From positions 144,940 through 208,939 of the forward strand of contig JNVV01000027.1 in the NCBI GenBank assembly GCA_000733355.1: a DNA stretch of 64,000 bases, given 5' to 3'. The notes below the pieces were generated by a model. That model saw only the letters and a program-made list of their open reading frames with translations. It had not been told where the DNA came from and did no database searches. The DNA is from Falciphora oryzae (Eukaryota > Ascomycota > Sordariomycetes > Magnaporthales > Magnaporthaceae). A program made the position numbers and the translations under genes. This document shows positions 22,044-34,301 of the stretch, piece by piece; position 1 is the first letter of the stretch; every line of letters begins with the position of its first letter.

Positions 22044-23391
22044 TCAGATATGTGCATATGTGGTCATGTCCGCGTAGCCAAAGACATCGAGATCGAGGGC
22101 CGCCGGGTTGGTCAGGCCGAGGGCGGAGGGGTCCGCAAAGGCGGATATGGAGGAGGAGGCGGCGCCGTAGGTCGTCGCCGGGTGTTGGTGGCCGTGGTGG
22201 TGATGGTCTGGGGCGGCGGCTCCTCCTCCCATCTGCTGGGCGGCCTTGAGCTTGACGTACTCGGCGTGCAGGCTCTGGTAGGCCTGGCTGAGGACGTCGT
22301 TGCGCTGTTTGGAGTCGTTGAGCATCTGCTCGAGGTCCTTTATCCGCTGGTCCTTGCGCTCGCGGTACGCCCGCTGCGACGCCCTGTTTTGTGCTCGTCG
22401 GCGCTGAATTTGCATTTTGTTAGTTGTGAATGCGGCTGAGAAAGAAAAAAGAAAAAGAAAAAAATGTAGAAATGTCTGGTGCCGCCGCCAAAGACTCCTC
22501 CCATGCACCACGGGCCTAAAATCCGTGCGCTGGGCGAGGCGGGCTCTGGAAAATGCAATGGATGCTGGGGATCCTTGGCTTTCTGCTGCAGCGCGCATCC
22601 AGACCGGACCAGATAGCTGCACTACCGCCCGCCCCCTCTTCCCGCTTTTCCCCTCCAAGATTGGCGCGTAAGACAAAAGGCCCCGGCGTGCATCTTCTGT
22701 GTCGCAGACAGGGGACGACGGTGGGTGCGGTGCGTTTTCTCGCCCTCCTTCTCTCTCGCTGTTGTTCGCCCGATAAAACCGACTCCGCGCGAGCGAGCAC
22801 GTGGGCCGAGAGCAGTGGGGACTGGTGGGTGCTTTCCGAAGCTCGCCAAAAAAGCGCAAATAATAACAAAAGGCGAAAAAAAAAAGAAAAAAAAAAGAGG
22901 AACAGAAGAACAGGGCAGATCCTTACCGAAAGCACGGATGGCGGGGCGTTCTTGTACCGATTCTCCCGTTTCCTCTTTGCGGGGGCCTTCGGCGCCGTCG
23001 GCGAGGCCTCGTGGCTCGGCGGCGAATCCGCCTCGCCCTCGCCCGCCTCTGGTGGGCTTGGGTACACTTCTCCGAGGCCGAAGTCTTGCAGGTAGGACAT
23101 GTCGTACTGGCGAGCGAGGAGGTTTTGGTCAGTTTTTTTTTTGGTCCTTTTTTTTCCCGTTGTGTTTCCCAGCGTCTGCTTCTTGTTCTCCGCACCTGCT
23201 GGCTTCCCCACTTTGCAGAATAAATAAATAAAAAAAGAAACGAAAAAAAAAAAAAAACATACTTGTGAGTTTATCGGGCTCTGCGAATCCGAAGTATGTG
23301 TGTCCAGGTACTGGTCCGACTCTCCTCCGTACAGGTAGTGGTAGGAGCTGACTGGTGATGGCAGGTCGAGTAGGGGGCTGATTTGCTCCAT
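22044..23391 (-). CDS. bZIP transcription factor, Yap/AP-1-like fungal group
   Basis: Three exons: 23391-23263, 23106-22927 and 22403-22044, in phase, 222 residues. Introns are GTATGT...CCAG (156 bases, T-rich) and GTAAGG...TCAG (523 bases, long for a fungus). Residues 1-43 (MEQISPLLDLPSPVSSYHYL) and the exon-2 part are acidic/Pro-rich, with a basic KRKRENRYK patch. Exon 3 opens with the basic region RRRAQNRASQRAYRERKDQR, matching the fungal AP-1 form N-x2-(A/S)-Q-x2-(F/Y)-R. A heptad leucine zipper follows (IKDLEQML ... VLSQAYQSLHAEYVKL). The tail has a His run and no cysteines, so the redox Cys domains of Yap1 proper are absent. It resembles the short idi-4-like factors of Sordariomycetes, though that placement is tentative. 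It acts in the nucleus as a dimer. The leader is long and free of ATG. Confidence 0.85.
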
Positions 23392-23782
23392 GGCGCGTCT
23401 CCCCTTCTTATCTGCTGGTGTTGCTGCTGCTGCTCGGCCGAGGTGTGCGCGGAGCTATGAAGGGGGGGCTATGCAGCTAACGAGCTTGCTACCCGGGTAG
23501 CCTCCGCGGGCGCCTAAGCAAATCTTTCGCGCCCGTCTGGGGCAGCCGAGAGCTCCGGCGATGGCGGCAATGACGGCCAAGAATCGTTCCAGTTCGCAGG
23601 CAGCGGGACGGGTATCTTGTATATGGCGGCGATGATGGCGACGAGACACGAGAGGTGGTGGTATATCTATTGAGGAGGTTGATGTCGTTGCGGAGCGTAT
23701 GTCCTTGCGGGCTTGATGGTCTCGGGGTGAGTGTGTGGAAACAGAAGAGTAGATGGGTGAGTGGCGATGGGGATCTTGAGGT

Positions 23783-23788
23783 ATTATA
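23783..23788 (-). promoter_or_regulatory. TATA-like box upstream of the bZIP gene
   Basis: TATAAT on the minus strand (context GTTATAATAC), about 395 bases upstream of the bZIP start codon. It sits near the upstream end of the stretch without any sense-strand ATG, which fits a transcription start just downstream. This is inference from position. Confidence 0.4.
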
Positions 23789-26700
23789 ACGGAAAGAGGA
23801 ATCTGACCCCAAAAGGGGATTCCCATCCAGGCCAGACCCGGTCCAGGAACGGGTAGAGGGGGGGGATAGAACGAGAAGTCGTCATATTCAAGCACATGGG
23901 CGTGTGTGTCTCCATTTTTGGTTTACAGGGTCCCCTTTTTTGCCCAGAAAGCCGCTGCTCCGTAAAGTGTCTTGTCTCCCCACTACTTTCTTTATTTTTA
24001 TTTTATTTATTTTACGTCTCTTTCTCTGCCTGTAACTAACCCGTCTCGACATTCGATGCGCTCGTGCAGCGCACAGCACACCCTTGGCAGGGGTGGAGAT
24101 AGCCTGACAGGGGAAGGAGACTAGGGGGTGTGTGGGCAAGGTGGGGGCGTGTCTTTTTGCTCTGGCCATGGACAGGGGAGGATGGAGGGAGGGCAGCGAT
24201 GTTCAGAAGCGACAGAATGGGGCCCTTTTGTTTCTTTCTGACTTGTACCTCGAAATGTCACCCCTCTCCTCCTCCGGGACCACAAGTTCCTGACGCGGAA
24301 ACCCACACCAGCAGCAGGAAGCAAGCGGCGGCGGCGGTCGCCCTGGATAAGTCAGCAAGGCCGGAGGGAATCAAAATGTGTGGGCTGGGTGGTGGTGGCA
24401 GCCAGCAGCAGCAGCAGCGGCGGCGGCATGGACAGGCTCCTCCACCCGCCTATCCTCGCGAGCCTGCCGGTGGTGCAGGTGGTACATTAGTGGGCTACAA
24501 GCACCGAGGCAAAGAAAAAGGAAAAAGGAGACGCACGCACTTTCACAGCAGGTTTACACACGCCCGTCCACCCACCACCCCTCCCTCTTCGTCAGTGGTC
24601 CATCCGCCATGCAGGCGGAGAGGAAAAAGAACGGACATACCTCGTAGTATACGCGGAGAAAAAAAGACAAGACAACAAGGCAAAAGATGGAGTATCGCGT
24701 GCACACGCGTTTGGGCAATGAGTAAGAGCGATCTGTCTGCTTTGCGCTTCTCCGGGGACAGCGGTTGGGATAAGGCAGACCGATGCAGGTGGCTTCCCTT
24801 TTTTTTCGCGTGGGAAACGAGGCAATCCACCCATGTTCGTCCAACTCCAACGCCGTCCTTGGTCCAGGCCAATCTGTAAAAGGTGTTGGGGTTCTCCACT
24901 TGACCGTACATCCGATGTCGATACTCCGCACGTCAAGCTTCGTGGCATGGCGCGAGATCTCGGCCTAGACTTTTTTTTTTTTTTTTCCCCCTTTTTCGTA
25001 GCTTCTCTCTCGTTTTTCCCCTTTGGACTTTTGGCTCCTTTGTGATCAGTCGCTTGTCTGTATTTACTATTCACTATGTCTTGGCACATTTGATGCGTGG
25101 CTGTTTTGTCTTTTCCATACCTTAGCCCGGTGCCTGGCGAGACCATCAGCCCCTGCCATCTCGCCAAGGCACAGAAACCCCGTTCCTGAGCAAGCACAGC
25201 CAGTAGCTCCCAAAAATACACCCCAATCGCTGATATCTCGTATCAAAGTCGGGGGCATGGGGGCTCTATTGCAGGCACCGATTTACTCTCATGTAAGCCG
25301 TAGTAGCGGTAGGAGTGCAGCGCAAAAGGCCCGGTGACGTCAGTCGACAGCGCACCCGTTCGTCGACTGCCGCCGACTTGACTCGGGGCTTTGCGGCGAG
25401 GTCGCGACGACATTTTTTTCGCATGTGCGTCATGGGACTGGATGTAGCAGCTACCCACGCTTATCCACTGCGGTGCCTGGCATCAAGTGCCATGCAAGTA
25501 CCAAAAGAAAAGAAAAAAAAAAAAGAAAAAAAAAGGAACCTCCATCTGCACCCGAGCGCGCGCATCCGCCCATGTCCGCCACGTCGCCGGTGCATCCCCG
25601 GGCTTCGGGAGATGGGGTGACCAACGCTCAGGCAATTATCTTTTCCTCTACGTTGCATCCACGAGCACTGCCACTTGAGCCATGTGCTCGATTGCTTGGG
25701 CGGGCAAGCTTTGAGCACGCAGCTTGTATGCAGCAGCTGCAGCAGAGCTATAGCACGGAGGGTGGGGCAGGGCGACCACTACCAGACAAATAAAAAAAGA
25801 AAAAAAAAAAGTTCCAGCGGCATCAACACAAAATGTCACCTTCCCGTTAAATCCCCACTGTGGAAAATCGTGATCCCCTTTCTTGTTTCTTTTTTTTTTT
25901 CTTCTTCAAGACCGCGTGATCTCTGCAGACGCAGTCACGTCTTGATGGGGTCCCCGAAAACCCAGCAAGGCCCGTCGTCGTGGGTTGCCGGTCTCGCGTC
26001 ATCTCTTTGAGCCGAAGCACCGACGCGAATCCCGAGATTCACGCGTGTGGTGTCCGCCTCTCAGGCCGCTGTTATGAGTACGTAAGAAGGCATTGATTCG
26101 GCTTCTCGATCAGGGGCCAGCAGGCCAGCAAACAAACCGACAGGGTCCTTTATTCCTAATCATCCCGCCCACCACACCGGGAATATCTAGGGTTTAAGCA
26201 TACCCTTGCATCGGCTCTGGCCGAAAACCTGAACTCGAACAAAGAACCGCGTCTACAACCAAACAACTGACTATTTTAGCTCTCCGACCATCGACCGTTA
26301 TTGGACGCCTTTCCAACGACCCGATGACGCTTGCGGCGAGGATAGAAGAGCCCGTGGAGATGCATCGATCCGCCTTTTTCGTATCTCCGAGGCCCCGGGA
26401 CTGGCGGGCCCTGTCAACGTTGCAACGCGGTTTTTTTTTTCCCGGCAAAGGGGATCCGGTCCCGGCCGGCTGGTCCAACTCGAAACAAGAATAAAGGGGC
26501 AAGTCGGAGTCTTTTTTGTCTTTTGCACCGACCCGAGACCAGCCTTTTGCCAAGGCTTTTTGTGGCCCGAAGATCGAAGGTATGGACACACAGCCTCAGC
26601 AAACTCGCTCCCGTGGACAACAACCCTGGCAGGCGGGATGGTGGACGATGTCTTCTGCCACTTGCTGACACGACACCTTAGGCCCAAGATGAGCAGAGTT

Positions 26701-28365
26701 GCCGCCATCCCCTTTCTTGCTCCCCGTTCCTGACAATAAAGTTGCAAATTGGCAATCAACCATACCGGCATTCTTCTTTTTTATTTTCTTGTCCCATCAT
26801 CTGCCGTACCATATTTCTTTTATTCCCAGCACACCCCCTCCATGAACGGTCAACTTCCGCACCTCGTGCTTCCATCGACAGCTGATCCCGCGCCTTACCT
26901 CCAACCTAGCTGCCGGCCTTCCTGAAACGAACGATAGGCGTTCGCTGGACACGCACCCATCGGTCCTCCCAACTTATTGGCTCTGCCCCTCCACCGTTGG
27001 ATGAAAGCAAACCCCCGGAGTCGTCAACCGTTGCCTATTTCGGCTGCGCACCGCCCGGCCTTGGGTACATCGCAAGCGGCGTCCCGCCTCCGCCCGAATC
27101 GCCGGGGCCAAGGTATGGAGAGCGGAAAGCTCGGCACCAGACCCAGGTAGATGGAGGGACCCTTCGTGCCTTAGCTTGCGGGAATCTACCTAACCGTACG
27201 CAGTTACTCCTCTTCAATCTCCTCTTCGCCCTTTGATATTGGTACCTCCTTACTACCTACGCCGGTGCGCACGCGGCAAGCTTTTGTCTCGCATCCCTCC
27301 ATCTCACCTTGCCAAGCCTCCTGATCTTTCTCCACACCCCCAGCGTTCACCCCGAAAGAGAAAGGCGTACGGGAAACATGGCAAGGTTTCGCCCAATCAG
27401 CCGAGCCACGGACAAGGCTCCGTCCATCCCCCTAGCACGAGACAGACATCAAGGATCCCACGAAATGGGTCGACGATTCTGAGGGCTCCGTTTCATTGGA
27501 TTCGTGCCTTGTCTTATGTCATCCCCCCTCGTATGCCTCCGCCCAAACCAAACCACCCACACGCACAGCCTTCTTTGCTGTCATTTCTCCCCTTTTTTTT
27601 GCCCAGGCGGCTCTATCCGCAGCAGCCTACCAGCGTCGTTAGGGCGCAGTAAAGGTACGTGGGTAATTATCCGTTTTTCTTTTTTTGTTCCTCCTCCGCG
27701 CGGAGCAGCCAATCAGGCGCCGGCTAGCTACGAACCCGAGGATACCCACCAGGTGCTCCTCATTCCGATATCCCCAACCTGGAAAATCATCCGCCATGCG
27801 GTCGCCGTTCCACGCCCAAATCGAGGATACGATGTTGATCGATAGGTCTGGATGTCGTTCTGGAAGCGACCTGCCTTTTGAGGCTAGTCAATCGTTGAAC
27901 CAGTATCGCCCTCGCCCCGGCACCGGATTTCCACGTCAACCCAGCACGCCCCATGCGGGCTCCATCTTCAGTTATTGAATTTTTAATTTTTTTTCGCTAC
28001 GCCATAACCTTATCCGGGGCGGGCATCGTCCGGCATCCTCACCGCCACCACTGGCGCTCAAGAGAGAAGAGGCCCCCTGTGTGGATATGTCGTGATTTGG
28101 CGTGCGCGATGTGGCCCCGCTCAAGGTGCTGTGATTGGGGCGTGATTTTGACAGCACCCAGCGCCCGAATTTGAAAATGGATACCGGACCCTGTGTGGTC
28201 CGCCCCCCGGCACAGCGATCTTCTTTCGCCAGCCAATGACAGGGCGGGATTTAGTGTTGAAGCTTTCCCAAACAGGAAGTTCAGCACATCAACACCCCAA
28301 ATCGCTCAAAACCCTGGCCGGCCCGATTTCCTGCCTGCTCTCCTGCAGGAGGGCCCTTAACTCCG

Positions 28366-28441
28366 TAGTGCAGTAGGTAAACCTCTAGGTTGCAAATACC
28401 CAATTGGCGGGCTCGTCTCGCGCCAGCCCATGTTCGAGTTC
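28366..28441 (+). other. Degenerate tRNA-Cys-like / tRNA-derived element
   Basis: TAGTGCAGTAGG at 28366-28377 fits the internal A-box of tRNA genes. TAGGTTGCAAAT at 28387-28398 resembles a Cys (GCA) anticodon loop. TGTTCGAGTTC at 28431-28441 is close to a B-box. The stems do not pair properly and there is an insertion before the T-arm, so it is not a working tRNA. It could be a tRNA pseudogene or the head of a SINE-like element. Confidence 0.25.
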
Positions 28442-31400
28442 ACATAATCATCTGTGTATGCCGGTGCCTAGAGCCAGATACCTCGACAGCGCCCAATGGC
28501 AGCAGGAGAGGAGATGGAGATTGCGGGTGGCTTGTATGTAATCACGGTTTCGTCAAGACATGTGCCACGATACCTCTTTCTTTGGGCCACCAGCCCCCAA
28601 AGAGCTGCCTGTGTGTCGCTGCTAGGGCTGAGACTATCGCCACGACGTCGAACACAGGGCCCTGGAACCTGGTCGAGGCGGTCTGTGATGGTTTCATTGT
28701 AGACGGCGGTACTTGTCAGAGGGCTGAGGGCGTGGTTCGTGCTGCGCCGCCTACAACGGCCGTTTGATACGTCGCCGCCGCAGTAGGTCGTGAGGCCTAG
28801 CTGAGACCCTTCAAAGCAAGAGAATATGTCTCGGTTGGGTAGGGCTGTCCAGCGGGGCGGTTCTCTGTTACACCCTCGGCACAACGAAAAAAAGAGTGGG
28901 TTCCGTGCTGCCGGGCTGCTTTATTTTCGTTGCTGTCTCGGGTCACCGAGCATACTACAGCACAAAAGTCAACAGGTCAAGAAACATCATCATGTGGCGT
29001 GTGGAATAAGCAGCCCGCCCCCAACCAGCGGGAGAGAGCATCAAGGACGCAAAAAGGAGAAAATTCAGCGGGAGAAGGCTAATGGGCTCTCCTTCTGCTC
29101 CCGCTCCGCTTTTTGCGGCTGCCGTCCGGAAAAGAACGGTGGGCTGGGGTTGCATCAAGAATGTCGCTGCCTGGCGGGAAGGATGCGCCACCGCAGTCCC
29201 CGCTCTCTGCTCTTCTCCTCAATCCCAGGGCGCCCCGCTCAACACCCCTGCCTGTCTCACGATATCACCACCGCAATAAATGCGTTTTTCTTTCTTTGCT
29301 TTTTTTTCTTCTTTTGTTCTCTATTTTCCGCAGCCGACTCGGACATACCTTCTAATCACGAACGCTTCGTCGTAGTAGGGCGACTAGTAGATGATTCTGG
29401 CCGCCTGCATTCACTCCATCCTGATCCTGTGCCGCTTTGTAGCATTATGTACGTAGATGGAATCTGGAATCTGATTTTGACTCTCCGCCGCCGCCTCTGC
29501 AAAACAACCTTGCCCAAAAGAGAACGGCTTTTGTCTCTCTTCCCTGTGTGCCTGAGGAATTTCCCCCGTGCTCCCCCGCCGACTCCGGACCCAGGGGCCG
29601 AGAACCGATGGCAGCCGGGCCAGTGAGGGGCGGCCCTATCTGCTGGGTGGGCAGCGACACCCCCACGTGGCTCACTGCGAGTCTCTTTCCACATGCAGAT
29701 AGGGCCCCCAGTACCATTCTCCCTCGACACCACCGTACCTCCTCATTTTGGGTGAAATCGCGAGTGGTATCCATCCACTTAACGGGAGGGGGGTTTTCTC
29801 CGGTGGACCGCATGCGGATATTCGCACGTCTGGCGGGCGTCTCGCCGGCGTTTACCGACCATGTCCATGCTCTCCCCTATCCCATCACAGCCGCCATTAC
29901 CGCCGTGGACAGTGACCACTCTCCCCAGGCAGCAGCGTTTTCTTATTTTCGTCTGGCTCTCCCGAAGAGAACCACTGCCGCCCCAGCTGGCTGGGGGCTG
30001 CCAAGCAGATCTGGGCCCCCGCGGCCAGGAACAACACGCACGCTTGGCTGTTTTTTCTCCGATTGGCGGGGTCGTCTATTCAGGCCCCAGAGCGAGTGGC
30101 AGTGGCGCCAAGGCCGGCATCGTGTGCCAACCATGGTCGTACCAAGGCCTTGCCGTGTGGAGAAGGGTGAGAGAGAGAAGAGAAAGAAAAAGGAAAAAAA
30201 GTGTTCACCCCGGTGCGGTCCGGAGGGGGGAGTCAAATTGAGGCGGGATCAGGTGTCAGACGGGGCGAGAATTAAATGCATTACGCTGCTGCCGTGAGAT
30301 TTCTTTCCCGCTTGGGAGGGTAAGGCGTCATAAGAGAGCAAACCATAGAGCCCGTTTAGTCACACGAACGAGCAAGGGGTGCAATGCTGTGGGCTGATCA
30401 GCAGTTTGTGCTTGCATTTAGGCCGGTGTAGATCTCGAGGAGACAAGAGCTTGAGAAGACGACCCTGACGGCATATGCGGTCGTGTCGATCGTCTCTTTG
30501 AGGCAAGGCCGGTGCGCGAGAGACAGAACAAGCAACTGCATCCTGGCTTGTCGCTGCCCTGGTTGTCCAATAGTGGACGCCACCACCAACTGGCAAGAAC
30601 ACTAATACAGAGTTTTGCCCGCATGTCTCAGTTGAGGATCGACCACTGATCGACCGAGGACCGAGGCCTAGACTGGCAAGGCATATCTTCTTGGGTTCGA
30701 GGCGTCTTGGGAGGTGTGCACGGCAGCGTAACAAGCCTGCTTATTGGAAGCCCGCCTCGATGAGCTATTAGATGGTGAGCTCGGAGTGTTGCCGGAAGGA
30801 CAGAGCAGCGGCGCCGCGGCTCGCGATAATTCTCCCGGACAGAGGGCCATGCCGGGGTCCGACAATACCTCATGCGGGCCTCGGGGCGAAGATGGCAGGC
30901 ACCGCCCCCGTCACGGAGGTGCCGCACGAAGAGCGGAATGGGATAGAAAGAAGATCGACCCAAAAACACAGAGCAGGTCGACGGGGAACGGCGGAATGGC
31001 CGCAAGAAATAACAAGGGTCGACCCCGGCACGGCGGACTGAAAGCTGGTGGGCAGGTGGGGTAGAGAGGGTTTATGTTCCATTGCAGGAAGCAGCTCAGG
31101 AAAGCAGCTTCCCTCTCTTCTCCAAGCAATTGGCTGCAACCCCTCAAATCCGCTCTTCATCATCACTCAAAACTTCCCCAAGGTTGCCTTGGGCAAATGC
31201 GGCCACCCACCACTGCTACCCTCAGAAAACCGGTGCGGCAGGGAGGTTTGTTTGCCCAGACTATGACAGCAAGAACACACACCTCCCCTGCTTCCAGCTA
31301 CTGCTGCTACTGCTGCTGCAGCGATCGCGCGTGTCCCGCCAACTCTAAACCTTAATCGTCCTCTCAAGGCCAAGACCGCCTTTTTGGCTGCCTGGACCAA

Positions 31401-31883
31401 TCACGGCCCCCAAATCTGACGCTGCGGCGACTGCTTTCCGACTTTCTTTTTTCTGCAGCCTCAAACGGGGCTACACAACCTGACCTGGACTAGGTGGTAT
31501 CTCCAGCCTCAAGCCTTTTGGCGGCACACACACACACACCAGAGACAGACACCGAGGTCCAGACGCCTTCTTTGATATTTCGGCATCTCATCACCGTGGG
31601 CTTGTCTTTTCTCTCTTCCCACACCCCCTCCGCCAACCCCCTCAACTCGAGTAGTCATCCACCCATCAGGCCGCCCATCCTTACTACAAACACGATTTTT
31701 TAGCGTCTAGTGCAGCTAAGCGATCGTCCCTCCTCCTTCCCGTCTTCCCGCTCCGCAGGCTTAAAATCTCCCCTTTGGGAAATCTCATCCCTCGCCTTCT
31801 TTGGTCGAACACCGGTTTATCAAGGACGGAAACAGAGAGACAATATTCCAAAGACATGCATTTATGGCAAGATGAACAGCAGG

Positions 31884-31913
<30 letters not shown>
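31884..31913. repeat. 30-base poly-A tract
   Basis: Uninterrupted run of 30 A in the gene-poor region. No target-site duplication or element body was recognised next to it. Confidence 0.95.
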
Positions 31914-31915
<2 letters not shown>

Positions 31916-34301
31916 GAGAATTTCCGATTAGTTTTCCACACAGCAACCCCCGTATATCACGATTAGTTGGTAGTGCCGATTTTGCTGGATGCACACTGCT
32001 GCTCTAGGCGATGCACTTACACACCACACACATTCCCGGAACCAACCGAACGACGTTGCAGCATCCATGTGGAGGGGGGCCTTGCAGGCTTATCTTATCT
32101 GCTCCTGCATCTTTCTCAGTGATCCACCTACCTACCATTCTATACGTGCCATCCTTGAAACACACGCGGCGGCATGCATCGAAACCCTCGCCGGCAGCAT
32201 CCCACAGCTCTCGCTCGGGGAAAACGGCGAGACGAACTCGTGGGCTGCAGGGCCGGGCGCGCGTCGACCTAGATCTGCAAACGTCTGACTCAGGAACGCA
32301 GAGGTGAAGATATCATCCCACGGTTATCCCGGGGACTTTGCTCCTTCTTCCCCACACACTCCCTAAAGGGTATTGCAGCCGCCGCCCTCGGGCGGTCTCA
32401 AGACCACCCTGATCGGGGGTCGTATTCGTGAACCTACACCAGAAAGGGCGTGCGTTTACGGCGAGTCGAATACGCTCTTGCAACCTTCATGGCACCACGT
32501 TTTCCCCCCATACCTCATGTAGCGAGCAAACATAAGGTGACCGCCAACCCCTGAATGCCCCGGGAAGCTGCCTGTCCCTGGGGCGCATTTCCCGTGTTTT
32601 CATAGCTGCCTGAGAAGAGCATCGCCCCTCTCGTCTCGTGAAGGCTTCTTTTCTTGACCTCCACCACAAAAGGACGCGGTGGGCAAAACCACATCTTCGT
32701 ACCAACCTCCGTGGCATCATATTTTCGGGGGCCAGATATGCACCCGAAAAAAAAAAATAAGAAAATAAAAAAACAGACGCAGCCCCAGAATCCAGGTCTA
32801 GCATGCCGGTAACCGAAGGAGCTCAAAATACCCCAACAAGCCCCAAGGCAGCAAGGAAAATAAGGTGTGGCAAAAGAGAGGCTGAATAGGAGGATCCGGT
32901 CCCCCCACGAGTTCCATAGTTCCAAGCCCTATGTACACGACGGGGCCGTCTCGCTGCCAGCCGAACCTGAACCTGACCGCGCCCAAATGACAAAGCAAAC
33001 GTAGAACCCCTTGTCGTTTCCCTACGTTAGATCCATCCTATCCAAATCTTTGTTGCCTGCCTGGGGCTTTGCCCGTCGCCAAAGAGACCCACCCATTCTC
33101 CTCATCCCGCCCGGCCTTTGACAACCAGAATACTGATTATGACGATCCCCTCGCCGGCACCTGGGGAGAACTTGAGGTCCATGCAGCGGCCTGCTTGTGC
33201 CCACCCTCCGCGCACGAAAGGGGACCCTTGCCTAAAGGTCGGCAGAAACGTTCACCGGCACACGAAGCAAGTGGCCTAATTCTGTCATGATGCCCCCCTT
33301 TTTTCCCGCTTTCGCCTATCTCTTGTGGGAACATCTACAAACCCAAACGCGCGGAAACACCCATGGATCGGGGACATGTCCATCGGTGCAGCCGCCGTTG
33401 GCTCTCGGCTGGTTAAATAGCTGCAGGACCAAATGCAGGTAGCCGTTATGGACTAGACTAGCCTTGCATTGCATATGGCACACATCTATTCTACGTGTAT
33501 GTGTGCGGAGTGGAGTGGTGTGGAAATGGCAGCCGGCCAGCAGCTTCGGCATCCCAGCCGAAGCGTCACGTTATCGAGGGATCCCTTTTGGTTATACCGC
33601 CTCCTCGCAATGCGCCGAAGCCCCGGTAGTAGACGCCAAGAAGCCCCCTCCAGTCCCTGAGCATGCCCGTTCGGTCCCCGTGCCGGCGGTGCCAGTGCCG
33701 CTGCGTGCTGTCATCTCCGAGCCAATAGGCGCATGTCCAGGAGGCACGGAGACTCCTCTCCCTCTCCACACTTCTTGCGACAAGCATCCTATTTTCCCGC
33801 CCTGTGGTCCCTGATCTCCAGCAAACCATCCGCCTTTGGCTAGCAAAGACCCTTTCTGCCTCTTGCCTGCCAGAAGAGCTGCTTGCTACCCTTGATTGAC
33901 AGGCACATGGAGCCCACTTTCTGCGCAGGTAATTGCGGGACCGGCGGAGACGAGTTGAGATCCGCATCCTGGATTAGCGAGCCAGGTTCAGCATCCGTTG
34001 AGTTTATCCATCCTGTCGCCGTGCCCGCCGATCCCGGCAGCGGATCTCGCCGGACTTGCCGGGCACCCAGCCGCCGTTATCTGGCTTCGGGCGTCGCATA
34101 GAGGCGATTCGGGCGAACCAAACCTTCTCCATCTCAGGGTCTGCCCTTGATGCGCTTCCCCTCGCCTTGGGCCAACCACCTCTACTCAAGTGATGGCGTG
34201 GAGGTTCCGGTCCCCCCACGCTGCAGCCCTCTTCCCACTAAACTGCCCCTTTACTGCTCATTCGATGATGGATATTTTGTTGCTGCCGCTTGCTGCCGTC
34301 C

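Larger units (their letters stand above)
23392..34301. other. 10.9-kb gene-poor region
   Basis: No convincing gene could be built on either strand despite many frames of 100-266 codons. Most are Arg/Pro/Ser-rich shadow-like translations of GC-rich DNA. Contents that can be supported: the bZIP leader and promoter at the left end, pyrimidine-rich stretches, a 30-base A run at 31884-31913, several shorter A/T runs, and a degenerate tRNA-like sequence near 28366-28441. The right end is the 3' flank of the TPR gene. Long noncoding RNA or lineage-specific small genes cannot be excluded. Confidence 0.5.

Noticed and set aside
23455..23895. 146-codon minus-strand frame upstream of the bZIP gene
   Set aside because: Starts upstream of the TATA-like box, so unlikely to be in the transcript; Pro/Ser/Arg-rich with no family.
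28826..29626. 266-codon plus-strand open frame
   Set aside because: A Phe run and Pro/Arg-rich text from homopolymer DNA; no domain or splice partner.
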